NCBI GenBank assembly: GCA_019636815.1
Contig: JAHBWT010000039.1
Coordinates: 1-37,732, forward strand
Direction: 5' to 3'
Source of the DNA: Nitrospira sp.
GTDB taxonomy: Bacteria; Nitrospirota; Nitrospiria; Nitrospirales; Nitrospiraceae
DNA length: 37,732 bases
The first letter of the stretch is position 1. Each line of letters starts with the position of its first letter. Position numbers and translations under genes: made by a program. A model generated the notes under the pieces. That model worked only from the letters and a program-made list of their open reading frames with translations. It ran no database searches and was not told where the DNA came from. Below, in pieces: positions 7,945 to 16,657 of this stretch.

Positions 7945-10554
7945 ATGCCCACATTTGTCAAGCTTGTTGTCCTTATCCTCCTTTCCCATCTTCGACAGTG
8001 GCCATTGCGGACGCTGCTAACCATCGTCGGCGTGTCTTTAGGGGTATCAGCCTCCGTAGCCGTACGAACCGCGAATGTCGATGTTCTGCGTTCATTTGAA
8101 CAGGCTGTACTCACTGTGGCCGGTCCGACCACGTGGGAAGTATCGGGGGATGAAACGGGACTCGATGAGCGGATCGTGACCTCCGTGCGAACGGTTTCCG
8201 GGGTCATGTCGGCGTCTCCGGTGATTTTCCAAACGGCAGTGCGGATGAATGGAAATCAACCGGGCCAGGCCATCCAAGTGCTGGGGCTGGACCTTTTGGA
8301 CGAATTCCATACACGAGGCTTTGATGTGAACCAACCGGAGACGGAAAACCAGTTACTGAGCATGGTCGATCCGCAGGCCGTGTTCTTGGGAGGCGCATTG
8401 GCGACCGAGTGGCAGGTGTCGGTCGGCGACCACGTTGATCTCTTAATCGGGACAGGTCGTCTCAGGTGCCGAGTTGCAGGGATCCTTCGAGGGAAATCGG
8501 ATCGCAGTTCCTCGTGGGATCGGATGGTCCTTATGGACATTGCAGCCGCACAGATCTCGTTCGGCATGGTTGGGAAGGTCGATCGACTCGATATCGTCAC
8601 CGAGAAGAACCTGTCCGTTGAAGAAGTAGGGGCCAGGATACGAGCAGCCCTCCCTCCTCATGTGACCGTCGAACGGCCTGCTAATCGCACCAGCCAAGTT
8701 GAACTAATGGTGGACGCGTTCCGCCTCAATTTGACCGTCCTCAGCTGGGTCGGTCTGTTGGTCGGGATGTTCCTGATTTATAACACTATGGCGTTTGCTG
8801 TTGCCCAGCGTAGACGAGAAATTGGAATCTATCGGGCAATCGGGATGAGTCAGTCCAGGATAGCCTTCCTGTTTCTCATGGAGGCCGGACTGTATGGCTT
8901 CTTGGGGGGAGTCGTCGGAAGCGCAGCGGGCATGGGGTTGGCTCAAGAACTGATTACGCTACTCAGTCGAACTATTTCAGATCTCTATGTTCCGGTGGGA
9001 ATCGGTGGGAGCGGCCTGCTCTGGACAGGCCACTTTGGGGGGATTGTGATCGAAGGAATCATGATTGGATGCGTGGTATCCATGATCGGCGCCATCGGTC
9101 CCAGCTTGGATGCGAGCCGTACCACAACAGTGAGGGCGCTCGCTCCCGGCGACTATGAGGCCAGTCAACAAGTACGCGTCGGAAGTCTTGCCGTTATGGG
9201 TTCGGCTTTACTCGTGGTCTCAGGATTCTTGAGTTGGCCTGGGCCTATTGGTGAGGTTCCTATTTTGGGGTATGCGGCAACCTTGTGTCTATTGGCAGGA
9301 TTGGCCTGTTTAGCTCCGATATGTGTCATCGGACGGCGGCGACGGTATGTGAGACAGGAAGATGGTGTGCATGACGTGATGAGAGGTATTGCAGTGGAGC
9401 ATGCCTCTCGCAATCCAGGGCGTAATGGAGTCACCGTCTCCGCCTTTATGGTGGGACTCGCGATCATGATCGGGGTGCTGGTGATGGTGCGGAGTTTTCG
9501 TCATACCGTTGAGGTTTGGGTCACGGACACGGTATTGTCTGATCTGGTCGTCGCCCCCTCGATGTGGTTGCGTGGAACGGAAATTGGAACCGTCGGACGG
9601 AGCTTGCCTGCATCGTGGCTGGCCGTTCTTGCATCCGATCCCGATGTGGCTGCAGTCGATAGTTATCGTGATGTGCGCATCGAGATCAAAGGCCGGCGTG
9701 TTGCGGTCGTTTCGCGGGATCTGCGGTTGCACGCTCAATGGAGCCGTTATCTTGTGCGAAGCGGTGATTCGTCCGAGTTGCTCAATCGTGCAGCTGAAAT
9801 CGGCGGGGTACTCGTGTCGGAAGTGTTGGCGAACAAGCTGGGGGTAGAAGAAGGGTCGACGCTCGAAGTCATGACGCCAAGTGGTGCTCGGCGATTTCCA
9901 ATCGTCGCCGTGTTTTATGACTATTCCACGGACGGGGGCAAACTGCTTATGGACCGGGCACTGTACCAGTCGCTCTGGCACGATGACCTCGTCACGGTGT
10001 TCCCAGTGTACCTGCGGGACGGAACGAATCTCGATGACGTGAGGGCGCGAATGACCACCCTGTTGAGCGCCTCCGCCAATGGTGCTCTTCCTCCATTAGT
10101 CATCAGCAATGTAGAACTACGGAAAGAGATTCTTGAGATCTTCGATCGGACATTTCTCTTGACCTATGTGTTGGAGGCCATCGCAGTTGTGATCGCCATG
10201 CTCGGGATCGTAAATACGCTCATCACATCTGTTCTCGAACGGCGCCGGGAATTTTCGACATTGCGCGCCATTGGCGGCAGCCCGACACAAATTCGTCAGC
10301 TCGTGCTGTGGGAGGCGGCATACCTTGGTGCGATTGGGATTGTCTTGGGACTCATCGGGGGTGGTTTGCTCTCACTACTATTGATCAAGGTCATCAATCG
10401 GCAATCATTCGGCTGGACGATCCAGATGGTCGTGCCGACCGCTTCGCTTATCCAGGCGTTGTTGCTGGCAGTGGTTGCAACGTTGGTGGCGGGGTATTTC
10501 CCAGCCAGGTGGGCGGCGCGGCAACCGGTCATCGATGGGTTGCGGGAGGAATAG
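7945..10554 (+). CDS. Large FtsX-family ABC transporter permease
   Basis: The protein is 869 aa, the double-length type with two FtsX domains (about 270-395 and 745-865) and ten predicted membrane helices. An N-terminal helix (about 20-42) and a central pair (about 420-460) flank periplasmic domains. Each FtsX domain has the conserved cytoplasmic loop: RRREIGIYRAIGMS and RRREFSTLRAIGGS. It resembles YbbP/LolE-like permeases that extract lipids, lipoproteins or peptides from the inner membrane. It has no ATPase of its own, and the LolD/DevA-type ATPase at 5886 is the nearest candidate partner. The RBS is weak. It converges with the DUF3703 gene, only 10 nt apart. Confidence 0.9.
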   Translation: MPTFVKLVVLILLSHLRQWPLRTLLTIVGVSLGVSASVAVRTANVDVLRSFEQAVLTVAGPTTWEVSGDETGLDERIVTSVRTVSGVMSASPVIFQTAVRMNGNQPGQAIQVLGLDLLDEFHTRGFDVNQPETENQLLSMVDPQAVFLGGALATEWQVSVGDHVDLLIGTGRLRCRVAGILRGKSDRSSSWDRMVLMDIAAAQISFGMVGKVDRLDIVTEKNLSVEEVGARIRAALPPHVTVERPANRTSQVELMVDAFRLNLTVLSWVGLLVGMFLIYNTMAFAVAQRRREIGIYRAIGMSQSRIAFLFLMEAGLYGFLGGVVGSAAGMGLAQELITLLSRTISDLYVPVGIGGSGLLWTGHFGGIVIEGIMIGCVVSMIGAIGPSLDASRTTTVRALAPGDYEASQQVRVGSLAVMGSALLVVSGFLSWPGPIGEVPILGYAATLCLLAGLACLAPICVIGRRRRYVRQEDGVHDVMRGIAVEHASRNPGRNGVTVSAFMVGLAIMIGVLVMVRSFRHTVEVWVTDTVLSDLVVAPSMWLRGTEIGTVGRSLPASWLAVLASDPDVAAVDSYRDVRIEIKGRRVAVVSRDLRLHAQWSRYLVRSGDSSELLNRAAEIGGVLVSEVLANKLGVEEGSTLEVMTPSGARRFPIVAVFYDYSTDGGKLLMDRALYQSLWHDDLVTVFPVYLRDGTNLDDVRARMTTLLSASANGALPPLVISNVELRKEILEIFDRTFLLTYVLEAIAVVIAMLGIVNTLITSVLERRREFSTLRAIGGSPTQIRQLVLWEAAYLGAIGIVLGLIGGGLLSLLLIKVINRQSFGWTIQMVVPTASLIQALLLAVVATLVAGYFPARWAARQPVIDGLREE

Positions 10555-10564
10555 AGACCTGTCG

Positions 10565-10927
10565 TTAGTCAGCTTTTGAGCCTCGTCCGTACTTCTTCAA
10601 TAGTCCCTGAAGGTCTTGTGGGATTGGCAACGATTTGAACGGGGGAACCCGAGCGCCACCAGTGTTGCCGATCGGAACCCAAATTTTCGAGAACAGTAGC
10701 GATCCTAGGATCCTCGAAATCTGACCAATAATCTCTACAATGTCTCGACGTTTCCAACCGACTTTCAGCATCCACCAGTGGGCTCGTGCATGAGCGACCG
10801 AGAAGGATTGTCCTAAGATGTGAGCGCGTTCGAGATGGGAAAATGCGAGCTGAAGGTCCTCGGCATTGTACCGGGTGATCGCTGTCGTCATTTCAGCCTC
10901 ATAAGCCTGTCGGAGCATTGGGTGCAT
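10565..10927 (-). CDS. DUF3703 family protein
   Basis: This 120-aa cytoplasmic protein matches the DUF3703 pattern: AFSHLERAHILGQ, HARAHWWMLKVGWKRRDIVEIIGQ, then WVPIGNTGGA and a PIP-x-DL motif near the C terminus. The function is unknown. In other bacteria the family is often found in accessory or metal-resistance regions (general knowledge, not shown here). There is no signal peptide or membrane helix. It lies at the edge of the decayed island that ends at tRNA-Met and may be part of it. Confidence 0.85.
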   Translation of the reverse strand: MHPMLRQAYEAEMTTAITRYNAEDLQLAFSHLERAHILGQSFSVAHARAHWWMLKVGWKRRDIVEIIGQISRILGSLLFSKIWVPIGNTGGARVPPFKSLPIPQDLQGLLKKYGRGSKAD

Positions 10928-11129
10928 ATGTCCATTCCTCGGCAGATGTGAGCGTTCTCACTGTACGCTACGAATGGAGGTGAAACCAAGGCCGAACGCC
11001 GGCCGATAAATAGCGAAAACGAGCGGTTTGGAAGGATATCTTCAGATCGAGAAGCGAAAGATAGAGTGACTTCGTTTGCGTATGGAGGTATTCTGCTGTG
11101 GAAATTGGCCCAACCTGGACTCAGGCGGG

Positions 11130-11383
11130 ATGAAGGTGACTCTCTACCATGCCAAGTACTTCGCGCACGAACTCACCAAGCGGTGTCCGTCCGACAGTAT
11201 TGAAAAACTTGCCTCTGCGCTCGTTGATGCGCAAGTCGATCTGAACCCCCATCAGATCGAAGCCGCGCTTTTCGCGTTTCGGTCTCCATTGTCAAAGGGT
11301 GCTTTGCTTGCTGATGAGGTAGGGCTGGGCAAGACGATCGAAGCCGGCCTTGTGCTCTCACAGATCGGTACTATTCCATCTGA
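11130..11383 (+). pseudogene. 5' fragment of a SNF2/RapA-like DEAD/DEAH helicase
   Basis: From the ATG at 11130 the frame encodes MKVTLYHAKYFAHELTKR, then LNPHQIEAALFAFRSP and the nucleotide-binding motif LLADEVGLGKTIEAGLVLSQ, a good match to the N terminus of SNF2/RapA-type helicases such as those in phage-defence or restriction clusters. Such proteins are normally several hundred residues or more. Here similarity stops at about base 11363, a short unrelated tail follows, and the antisense methyltransferase gene begins to occupy the DNA. The rest of the helicase and its partner genes are gone. A frame reading upstream to 11076 adds nothing recognisable. It is best seen as the stump left by a deletion. 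Confidence 0.8.
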
Positions 11384-12124
11384 TCACTTTTTCACACATT
11401 CGATCAGCACTGCAGGAGGATGAGCAAGATAATCCGACCAGAATGTTGCATCATCCACACCCTGGGGATGTGGTGAGACCTCCGGCAAATGAACTGTAAA
11501 ATCCTGGAACCCTGCCTCAAGAAACGCGGTCTCATACGCTTTCATCGGTAAATGATAATTCTCGATCTCGAATGAGGAGTCGTCGAGATAGACCGTCCAG
11601 ACGATTGGCGCTCCTTCGCGTAGACGGTCTGTGAGTGTAATACTGAAACCATACTTCCGGTAATCGGCCTGCGGAAAGGCGTAGAGATTAGGATTACCCG
11701 TAAAGGTGACAAACCGTCCCCCAGACTTCAAACGGCTCGCAAGCCCGTGACACATGGCCGAGAGCTCAGTTTGGTTACGCGCGTAGACCAGAAGCCAGGC
11801 CGACACCGCGAGATCGAACTCCTGCCGAGCTCCTTCTGTACGAGCATCTTCGATGCGGTACGTGATGCCCAACGGATGACGTGACTCCTGGTCGAGAGCT
11901 AAACGGATCATGGCTTCGGAGAGATCAATGCCGACGACTTCACCTGCACCGCATTGCCGGATTTTGCGTGTATAGAAACCTTCACCACAGGCGACATCAA
12001 GGACTTTTCTCCCTTCGAGATTCCCGAGGCGTTTCAGTAACGAATACGTCTCGATCCGCGAACGCCACGGATGCTCTTTACATTGCTTATATTGTTCTGC
12101 AATAGCGTTGTAATCAGTCGTCAT
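11384..12124 (-). CDS. Class I SAM-dependent methyltransferase
   Basis: The protein is 246 aa with a Rossmann-type methyltransferase domain: motif I VLDVACGEGFYTR (about residues 40-52), acidic motif II VVGIDLS and motif IV DLAVSAWLLVYA. The substrate is unknown; the fold is that of ubiquinone/tocopherol-type small-molecule methyltransferases. The gene looks intact, starting MTTDYNAIAEQY. Its 3' end sits only about 20 bp from the break in the helicase stump on the other strand, which suggests that the same deletion or insertion brought it here. Confidence 0.87.
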   Translation of the reverse strand: MTTDYNAIAEQYKQCKEHPWRSRIETYSLLKRLGNLEGRKVLDVACGEGFYTRKIRQCGAGEVVGIDLSEAMIRLALDQESRHPLGITYRIEDARTEGARQEFDLAVSAWLLVYARNQTELSAMCHGLASRLKSGGRFVTFTGNPNLYAFPQADYRKYGFSITLTDRLREGAPIVWTVYLDDSSFEIENYHLPMKAYETAFLEAGFQDFTVHLPEVSPHPQGVDDATFWSDYLAHPPAVLIECVKK

Positions 12125-12397
12125 GGGGTTACATCTGATGGCTCGATGAACGATTCAGAAACTACCACAGTTGATTACACTCGACAAGAAACCATACACC
12201 AAGCCTCTCTCGTGAAGGCGCGAGAGAGCGTGAGGCTGAATGAAGAAGCAAAGGATCGTTGCGGAAGCTGGACTCCCGGCAATTCTCGGTCTGGGTGTTC
12301 TGAGTGACAACCCAGCGACGCATGCGGACCTCGAAACTTCTACCGGCGGTGCTATTTGCCGACGGTCAAGAGGCTGGGTTTGACGGGCGTCAACAGG

Positions 12398-12693
12398 CAC
12401 ACCTGCTTGCCAGTCGGTTGGCCATGGCAGGGATAACAGAATGAGCGATGCTCCGACCTCGCAGCACAGCTATTGTCCGACGCTATGCGCATTTAAGCCC
12501 CTCGTATTGGCAAGAAACGGTTAAGAAAGTGTCGGGATTCGGGAAAGCGAAGGAACTAGAGCCAACGAAGGCGGAAATAGGGGAGAAAAGCACGGAACGC
12601 ACAACGGTGCCGAAGGAAGAGGTGGAAACCTTTACCGGCAATGCAACCGTCCCAAAAACTGGAAAATGGGGAAAGGAGATGGACGGCCAATGA
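12398..12693 (+). pseudogene. Relic of a phage-type tyrosine integrase (C terminus)
   Basis: Read in one frame, 12409 onward gives ASRLAMAGITE, a TGA stop at 12442, then RPRSTAIVRRYAHLSPSYW and a Lys/Glu-rich tail. This is the C-terminal pattern of tyrosine integrases, where a RHTFASRLAMAG stretch and an RYAHLSP stretch with the catalytic Tyr follow one another. The His of the first box (12398) is out of frame by one base. Several residues of the intervening LLGH region are missing. The relic points toward, and ends about 40 bp from, the 3' end of the tRNA-Met gene, the classic place for an island integrase. It is certainly not functional. Confidence 0.78.
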
Positions 12694-12730
12694 ACAGCCG
12701 CCTCATAACTACGGAACCGCTGAAGGTTTT

Positions 12731-12806
12731 TGGTGGCGGTGGGCCGGATTGAACGGCCGACCCGCGGCTTATGAGTCCGCTGCTCTGCCAACTGAGCTAC
12801 ACCGCC
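12731..12806 (-). tRNA. tRNA-Met (CAU)
   Basis: On the minus strand the cloverleaf is complete. The acceptor GGCGGTG (12806-12800) pairs with CACCGCC, and discriminator A and an encoded CCA (12733-12731) follow. The D arm is GCTCAGTTGGCAGAGC, the anticodon loop ACTCATAA carries CAU, and the T arm GGCCGTTCAATCCGGCC is present. CAU could in principle be elongator Met, initiator Met or Ile2; the paired first base (G1-C72) argues against initiator, and elongator Met is the likeliest. It forms the boundary of the decayed island. Confidence 0.95.
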
Positions 12807-12947
12807 ACGATAGGCTAATTGTGATTGCCGATGATAGCCGAAGAGTGAGGTTACTGTCTACCGCACGGATAGACAAACAACACTCGAAGTATGGAGGAGC
12901 GCGGTCTAAACCTGTTATGGTCTTCTGGCGATATCCAAGAGAGTTAT

Positions 12948-13811
12948 ATGTTAAATGAGAATGGTCGGGCCGTCGTCATCACTGGCGCCTCAACGGGGAT
13001 AGGTGCGGCCTGCGCGATCCATCTTGATCGATTGGGTTACAGGGTTTTTGCGGGAGTGCGCAAGACCGAGGATGGTCTGGCTCTTCAAAAAGACTGCTCA
13101 GATCGACTGGTGCCGATTGAACTCGATGTCACAGATCTTGCGACGATTCAGAAAGCTCATGCGTTAGTTGTGAAATTGACCGGACGAGATGGATTATTTG
13201 CGTTGATCAACAACGCCGGTATTGCGGTGGTCGGCCCGCTGGAAGCTGTTCCCATTGCAGACTTTCGAAAGCAGCTCGAAGTCAATGTCATCGGGCAAGT
13301 CGCGGTCACTCAAAAGTTTCTGCCATTAATACGACAGGCGCGTGGTCGAATCATCAATATGGGTTCTATTGCCGGTCTCTCAGCGATGCCGCTGATGGGG
13401 CCCTATTCGGCATCAAAATTTGCGCTTGAAGCGATTACGGATGCTTTGCGTTTGGAAGTCCAGCAATGGGGAATTCACGTCTCGATCATCGAGCCAGGTG
13501 CCATCTCCACACCTATCTGGAACAAATCGGCCACAGAAGCTTCCGAACGAGAAGCGGGAATAGGGCAGGAACTTCGATCCTTCTATCAACCGATGGTGGC
13601 CGCCGTGAGGAAGATCGTCGGAAAGGCGTCAAAGCGGGCGGTCCCGCCTGATACTGTTGCGAAGGTAGTGGAAGCCGCCTTGACGGCATCGACTCCAAGA
13701 ACTCGGTATTTGGTTGGAACCGATGCCAAACTTCGCGCTCTGATGGTGAAACTTCTTCCTGATCGGCTCTCAGATCGAATACTCACGTGGATCTTAAAGC
13801 TTCCCCGCTGA
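12948..13811 (+). CDS. Short-chain dehydrogenase/reductase (SDR)
   Basis: The protein is 287 aa and shows the classical SDR layout: NAD(P) motif TGASTGIG near the N terminus, NNAG at about residue 90, and the catalytic set with Ser in NMGSIAG and YSASK (Tyr and Lys three apart). An EPGAIST segment follows. The C terminus is basic and hydrophobic (LLPDRLSDRILTWILKLP), as in retinol-dehydrogenase-like SDRs that sit on membranes. I chose the ATG at 12948 (MLNENGRAVVITG), which fits the family N terminus; a longer frame from 12891 adds 19 unlikely residues. The substrate is unknown. Confidence 0.9.
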   Translation: MLNENGRAVVITGASTGIGAACAIHLDRLGYRVFAGVRKTEDGLALQKDCSDRLVPIELDVTDLATIQKAHALVVKLTGRDGLFALINNAGIAVVGPLEAVPIADFRKQLEVNVIGQVAVTQKFLPLIRQARGRIINMGSIAGLSAMPLMGPYSASKFALEAITDALRLEVQQWGIHVSIIEPGAISTPIWNKSATEASEREAGIGQELRSFYQPMVAAVRKIVGKASKRAVPPDTVAKVVEAALTASTPRTRYLVGTDAKLRALMVKLLPDRLSDRILTWILKLPR

Positions 13812-13820
13812 GCAACCACT

Positions 13821-14699
13821 GTGAGGTCTCCTATCTGGCCTAACGAATATCGACACGTATTTGTGAGTCTCGGTTTGCACGTGGTTCGCCGCGTCGGGGT
13901 GATGGCGATCGTTGTTGCCGTGGGGCAATTCCTTTGGATTCCTGAGGCTTCCGCCGTCCGTCCATTCGTCACCGACGACGCGCGGGTCGTCTATAAAGGA
14001 GAGCTGGAAACGGAATCCTTTGCCGGAGTCAGCATGGCGAACGGAAACAACCCGGTCATAGAAGCTCGTTCCCTTCAGGGCATATCGTTTACCGACCGAT
14101 TCGAGCTGATTGCCGGAGGGTTTGGGTTCACCTACCAAAATGGGCAGGCGCGCCCCCTCGACATGCTCGTTCAGCCGAAGTATGTCATCCACCGATCGTT
14201 CGGGATCATTCCGTCAATATCGGTCGCCGCAGGATCTCTCTTTCCGCTCAGCGGAAATAGGCAACACTGGGATTCGTATACAATGGCGCATGTCAGCTGG
14301 TTTCTCTTTACGCCAGAAAGCAGCACAGATCCTTATGATAACGACTTAGCCATCCATCTGAATTTTGGAACCAAGAATCGGTATGACGCCGGTCCTGCGA
14401 CCTATCAGATGAAGTTCTATTGGGCGGCTGGCTTTGAGGCGATCACCTTCTCGCGTGAACTACGATTCCTTGCCGAGACATTTAACGGTGATCCGTTCGG
14501 CTTTGAAGAGCGGTTCCCGGCCTTTCAAGCGGGATTCCGTTGGTATCGAACGTCCAATATGCAGCTGGACCTTGTATTTCGCGGCATTCGGAATACAACG
14601 CAAGATGTTCGTCTCGTTGCGGGAGGAGGTGGCGTGCCGGAAGAATGGAATTACACCATTCAAATAGGGTTTCGATTTCTCATCGACCTGTTCCGCTAG
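13821..14699 (+). CDS. Probable outer-membrane beta-barrel protein, function unknown
   Basis: About 292 aa from a GTG start; later starts near 13863 (GTG) or 13902 (ATG) would also leave a signal peptide (VGVMAIVVAVGQFLW, cleavage near ASA-VRP). The mature part begins RPFVTDDARVV and goes on in alternating hydrophobic/aromatic strands ending in FRFLIDLFR, typical of outer-membrane barrels ending with an aromatic strand. The opening resembles proteins annotated as transporters of the phenol-degradation MetA type. It follows the SDR gene after about 10 nt and precedes a small lipoprotein gene, and the three are probably co-transcribed. Confidence 0.75.
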   Translation: MRSPIWPNEYRHVFVSLGLHVVRRVGVMAIVVAVGQFLWIPEASAVRPFVTDDARVVYKGELETESFAGVSMANGNNPVIEARSLQGISFTDRFELIAGGFGFTYQNGQARPLDMLVQPKYVIHRSFGIIPSISVAAGSLFPLSGNRQHWDSYTMAHVSWFLFTPESSTDPYDNDLAIHLNFGTKNRYDAGPATYQMKFYWAAGFEAITFSRELRFLAETFNGDPFGFEERFPAFQAGFRWYRTSNMQLDLVFRGIRNTTQDVRLVAGGGGVPEEWNYTIQIGFRFLIDLFR

Positions 14700-14716
14700 T
14701 CAATGGAGGATAAGAC

Positions 14717-14977
14717 GTGGACTACACCGGGATGATTCGATGGATGATAGCCGTCTTGGTTGGAACTATCGGCTTGTCCGGATGCGGGCTGGACGGTGTG
14801 ACTGGAACGCTGATCCAAGTCGATGGGGAATGGTACTGCATCCGAACTCCGAAAGGCGAAGAGGTGCGGATTCATGTCGACACCCATTCAAGGAAGGATG
14901 CTGTTGTACCGGGGGATGCGGTGCACGTCTATGTCTCAAAAGGCGGACACGCGGAGTTTGTTCAAAAGCTGGATTGA
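14717..14977 (+). CDS. Small lipoprotein, function unknown
   Basis: The protein is 86 aa, starting at a GTG with a perfect GGAGGA 6 nt upstream. Residues 7-23 form a signal peptide ending in the lipobox LSGC, so Cys23 would be lipidated and the protein anchored to a membrane. The ~60-residue mature domain (GTLIQVDGEWYCIRTPKGE followed by VPGDAVHVYV) looks like a small all-beta fold, perhaps OB-like. No family was recognised. It follows the barrel gene by 17 nt and probably shares its transcript. Confidence 0.82.
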   Translation: MDYTGMIRWMIAVLVGTIGLSGCGLDGVTGTLIQVDGEWYCIRTPKGEEVRIHVDTHSRKDAVVPGDAVHVYVSKGGHAEFVQKLD

Positions 14978-15002
14978 GCGGTACAGGGTGGATCTGCGGT
15001 AA

Positions 15003-15443
15003 TCAACCGACCAGGTCCGGGTTCAGGCGGGTCAGCGGTTTGACGGAAAGGGCCTTGATCTCATTGTAGACAATCGTACGGCCGACTTGGCGGAGGCGAC
15101 TGAAGACACCTTCGACGATCACTTGATCGCCTTCACGAACTCCCAGCTGTCCCAGACTGACCACTTTCAAGGTGCCCGCTTGGTCCTGTAGTAAAAACCC
15201 ATACGCCGGCTGTCCCTGGCGATTGGTGGCCAACTGGACGTTCATCACCTTTCCGGTGACCATGACGTCTTGATGATCGTATTGCTCTGGATGTGCCAAG
15301 AGTTCCGCGATCTCGATCAGGTTAGCAGCAGCGGCCGGAGTGGCAGAGCCGAACGATGCAAGTGGGAACGGACAGAGCGGCAGAAGAAAAAAGACAACTG
15401 TCCACGCAATAAAGGATCGTTGGATAGCAGGCTGTATCGTCAT
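15003..15443 (-). CDS. Secreted OB-fold-like protein
   Basis: The protein is 146 aa with a signal peptide (about residues 10-40, ending near TPAAAA). The mature part reads as an OB fold: LIEIAELLAHPEQYDHQDVM followed by VTGKV and LQDQAGTLKVVS and REGDQVIVEG. Such periplasmic OB proteins bind ligands or cofactors; nothing identifies the ligand. Its ATG overlaps the stop of the upstream 387-aa gene by 4 nt (15440-15443), so the two are translationally coupled and may act together. It converges on the small lipoprotein gene. Confidence 0.82.
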   Translation of the reverse strand: MTIQPAIQRSFIAWTVVFFLLPLCPFPLASFGSATPAAAANLIEIAELLAHPEQYDHQDVMVTGKVMNVQLATNRQGQPAYGFLLQDQAGTLKVVSLGQLGVREGDQVIVEGVFSRLRQVGRTIVYNEIKALSVKPLTRLNPDLVG

Positions 15444-16603
15444 CTGATGTCTTCTCCGATGAAGTTGCGAAGAATGTGTTGTTGCAGCTCCGTCAGTTCC
15501 GATTGGCCGGCCTCATTCTGTCTTGCGACTGACTCCGGCTCTTTTGAAATCGGAGTCGTTCGTTTGAGTAGGTCCTCATCCAAAGCCTCGTCGCTGGTGT
15601 CCACGTCCTTCTGGATGGAGACCAGCCGCTGAAGTCCGAACAAGGTTCTGGTTATCTCAGTATGCATCGCATTGGAACTGGCGCCATAGACGAGTGAGTT
15701 CCAAAGTTTCGTCTCGGTGGATTCCGGTATGGCAAGGACTGTATAGGCCGTAAGTTTTTCGATCAACGCGGACTCGGTCCGCTCAAGCCCGTCATAGGTG
15801 GGAATTGAGCGTTCAATGGGACGCTGGGAAAGGACCTGCATAGTTTCTTTCCAAAGATCCTGGGAAAGAACCACATCTCCGCCTGTGTGAGGTTCTGACC
15901 CTGAACATTTGCGCTGGATTGCCATGAGATACTGCGCCAAAAACTTGACCTTGCGGGCGGCCAGTGTGCCCGCTGGAATTCCCCAGATGTGGCCGATTTC
16001 ATGGTCCTGCAGCGTGGTCAGATCCGACGAGTGACGTTCGCGCTCTGCGAGTGCCAGGCGCTTGTTGAACCGCTCGGCAAAACGAAGCTGTGTTTGCATT
16101 TCGACGACGAGGCGATGCTTCTGATACTCGTCGGGGCTGATCTCGTTCTTGTTCCAGGCTTCTTCCAATAGGCGCAGTGTGGTTGATGGAACGGCCGACC
16201 GAGCCTGGGTCTTCAAATCGTGAATGGTATCGGCAGAAACCCCTCGATCGACAAGAAGCGCAGCTGCGCGAGCAGCCAAGGCATCGGCCATGTGAGCGAG
16301 ATGCGCAAGGGCAATACATTGAAGCCAGGTTCGCTCCCGGCGGAGACGAACTCGTCGCCGGTACTCATTCCGTCGCTCAATCATCGCCGTGATCGATTCC
16401 TGTGTCATCGTAGTGACAGGTTTTTTCCCGGACACACAACGGGGATCAGGGCGATCGGCGACCATGAAAAGAATTTCGTCATGAGTAATATCGAGATATT
16501 GCAGCAACAAAAGTCGAAGGATAATCCGGCCTTGGATCGGTAAGCCGGCTATAGTCTCGTCGATCATTTCTGCGGTAAGTGTCGGTGAAATCAAAGTTTT
16601 CAT
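15440..16603 (-). CDS. Unrecognised 387-aa cytoplasmic protein
   Basis: I do not recognise this family. The protein is mainly alpha-helical and charged, with no signal peptide or membrane helix. A notable stretch at about 70-120 is very rich in Arg (MIERRNEYRRRVRLRRERTW), followed by an Ala-rich helix (HMADALAARAAALLVDRG). DHEIGHIWGIPAG near residue 200 resembles HExxH only loosely and is not a metalloprotease motif. The gene's 3' end overlaps the secreted OB-fold gene by 4 nt. The pair is probably an operon, possibly with the 71-aa gene upstream. Confidence 0.75.
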   Translation of the reverse strand: MKTLISPTLTAEMIDETIAGLPIQGRIILRLLLLQYLDITHDEILFMVADRPDPRCVSGKKPVTTMTQESITAMIERRNEYRRRVRLRRERTWLQCIALAHLAHMADALAARAAALLVDRGVSADTIHDLKTQARSAVPSTTLRLLEEAWNKNEISPDEYQKHRLVVEMQTQLRFAERFNKRLALAERERHSSDLTTLQDHEIGHIWGIPAGTLAARKVKFLAQYLMAIQRKCSGSEPHTGGDVVLSQDLWKETMQVLSQRPIERSIPTYDGLERTESALIEKLTAYTVLAIPESTETKLWNSLVYGASSNAMHTEITRTLFGLQRLVSIQKDVDTSDEALDEDLLKRTTPISKEPESVARQNEAGQSELTELQQHILRNFIGEDIR

Positions 16604-16657
16604 TATTGTGCGCCAGCTATATCATCCGGTGAATTAGGGAGTCGAACGATATCACGC

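Noticed and set aside
9310-9981. 223-aa frame on the minus strand inside the large permease gene
   Set aside because: Antisense shadow: rich in His, Arg and Ser without hydrophobic core, overlapping a clear FtsX permease.
12240-12393. About 50-codon plus-strand frame beginning MKKQRIVAEAG
   Set aside because: Short, no ribosome site, no family, and it lies in decayed island DNA.
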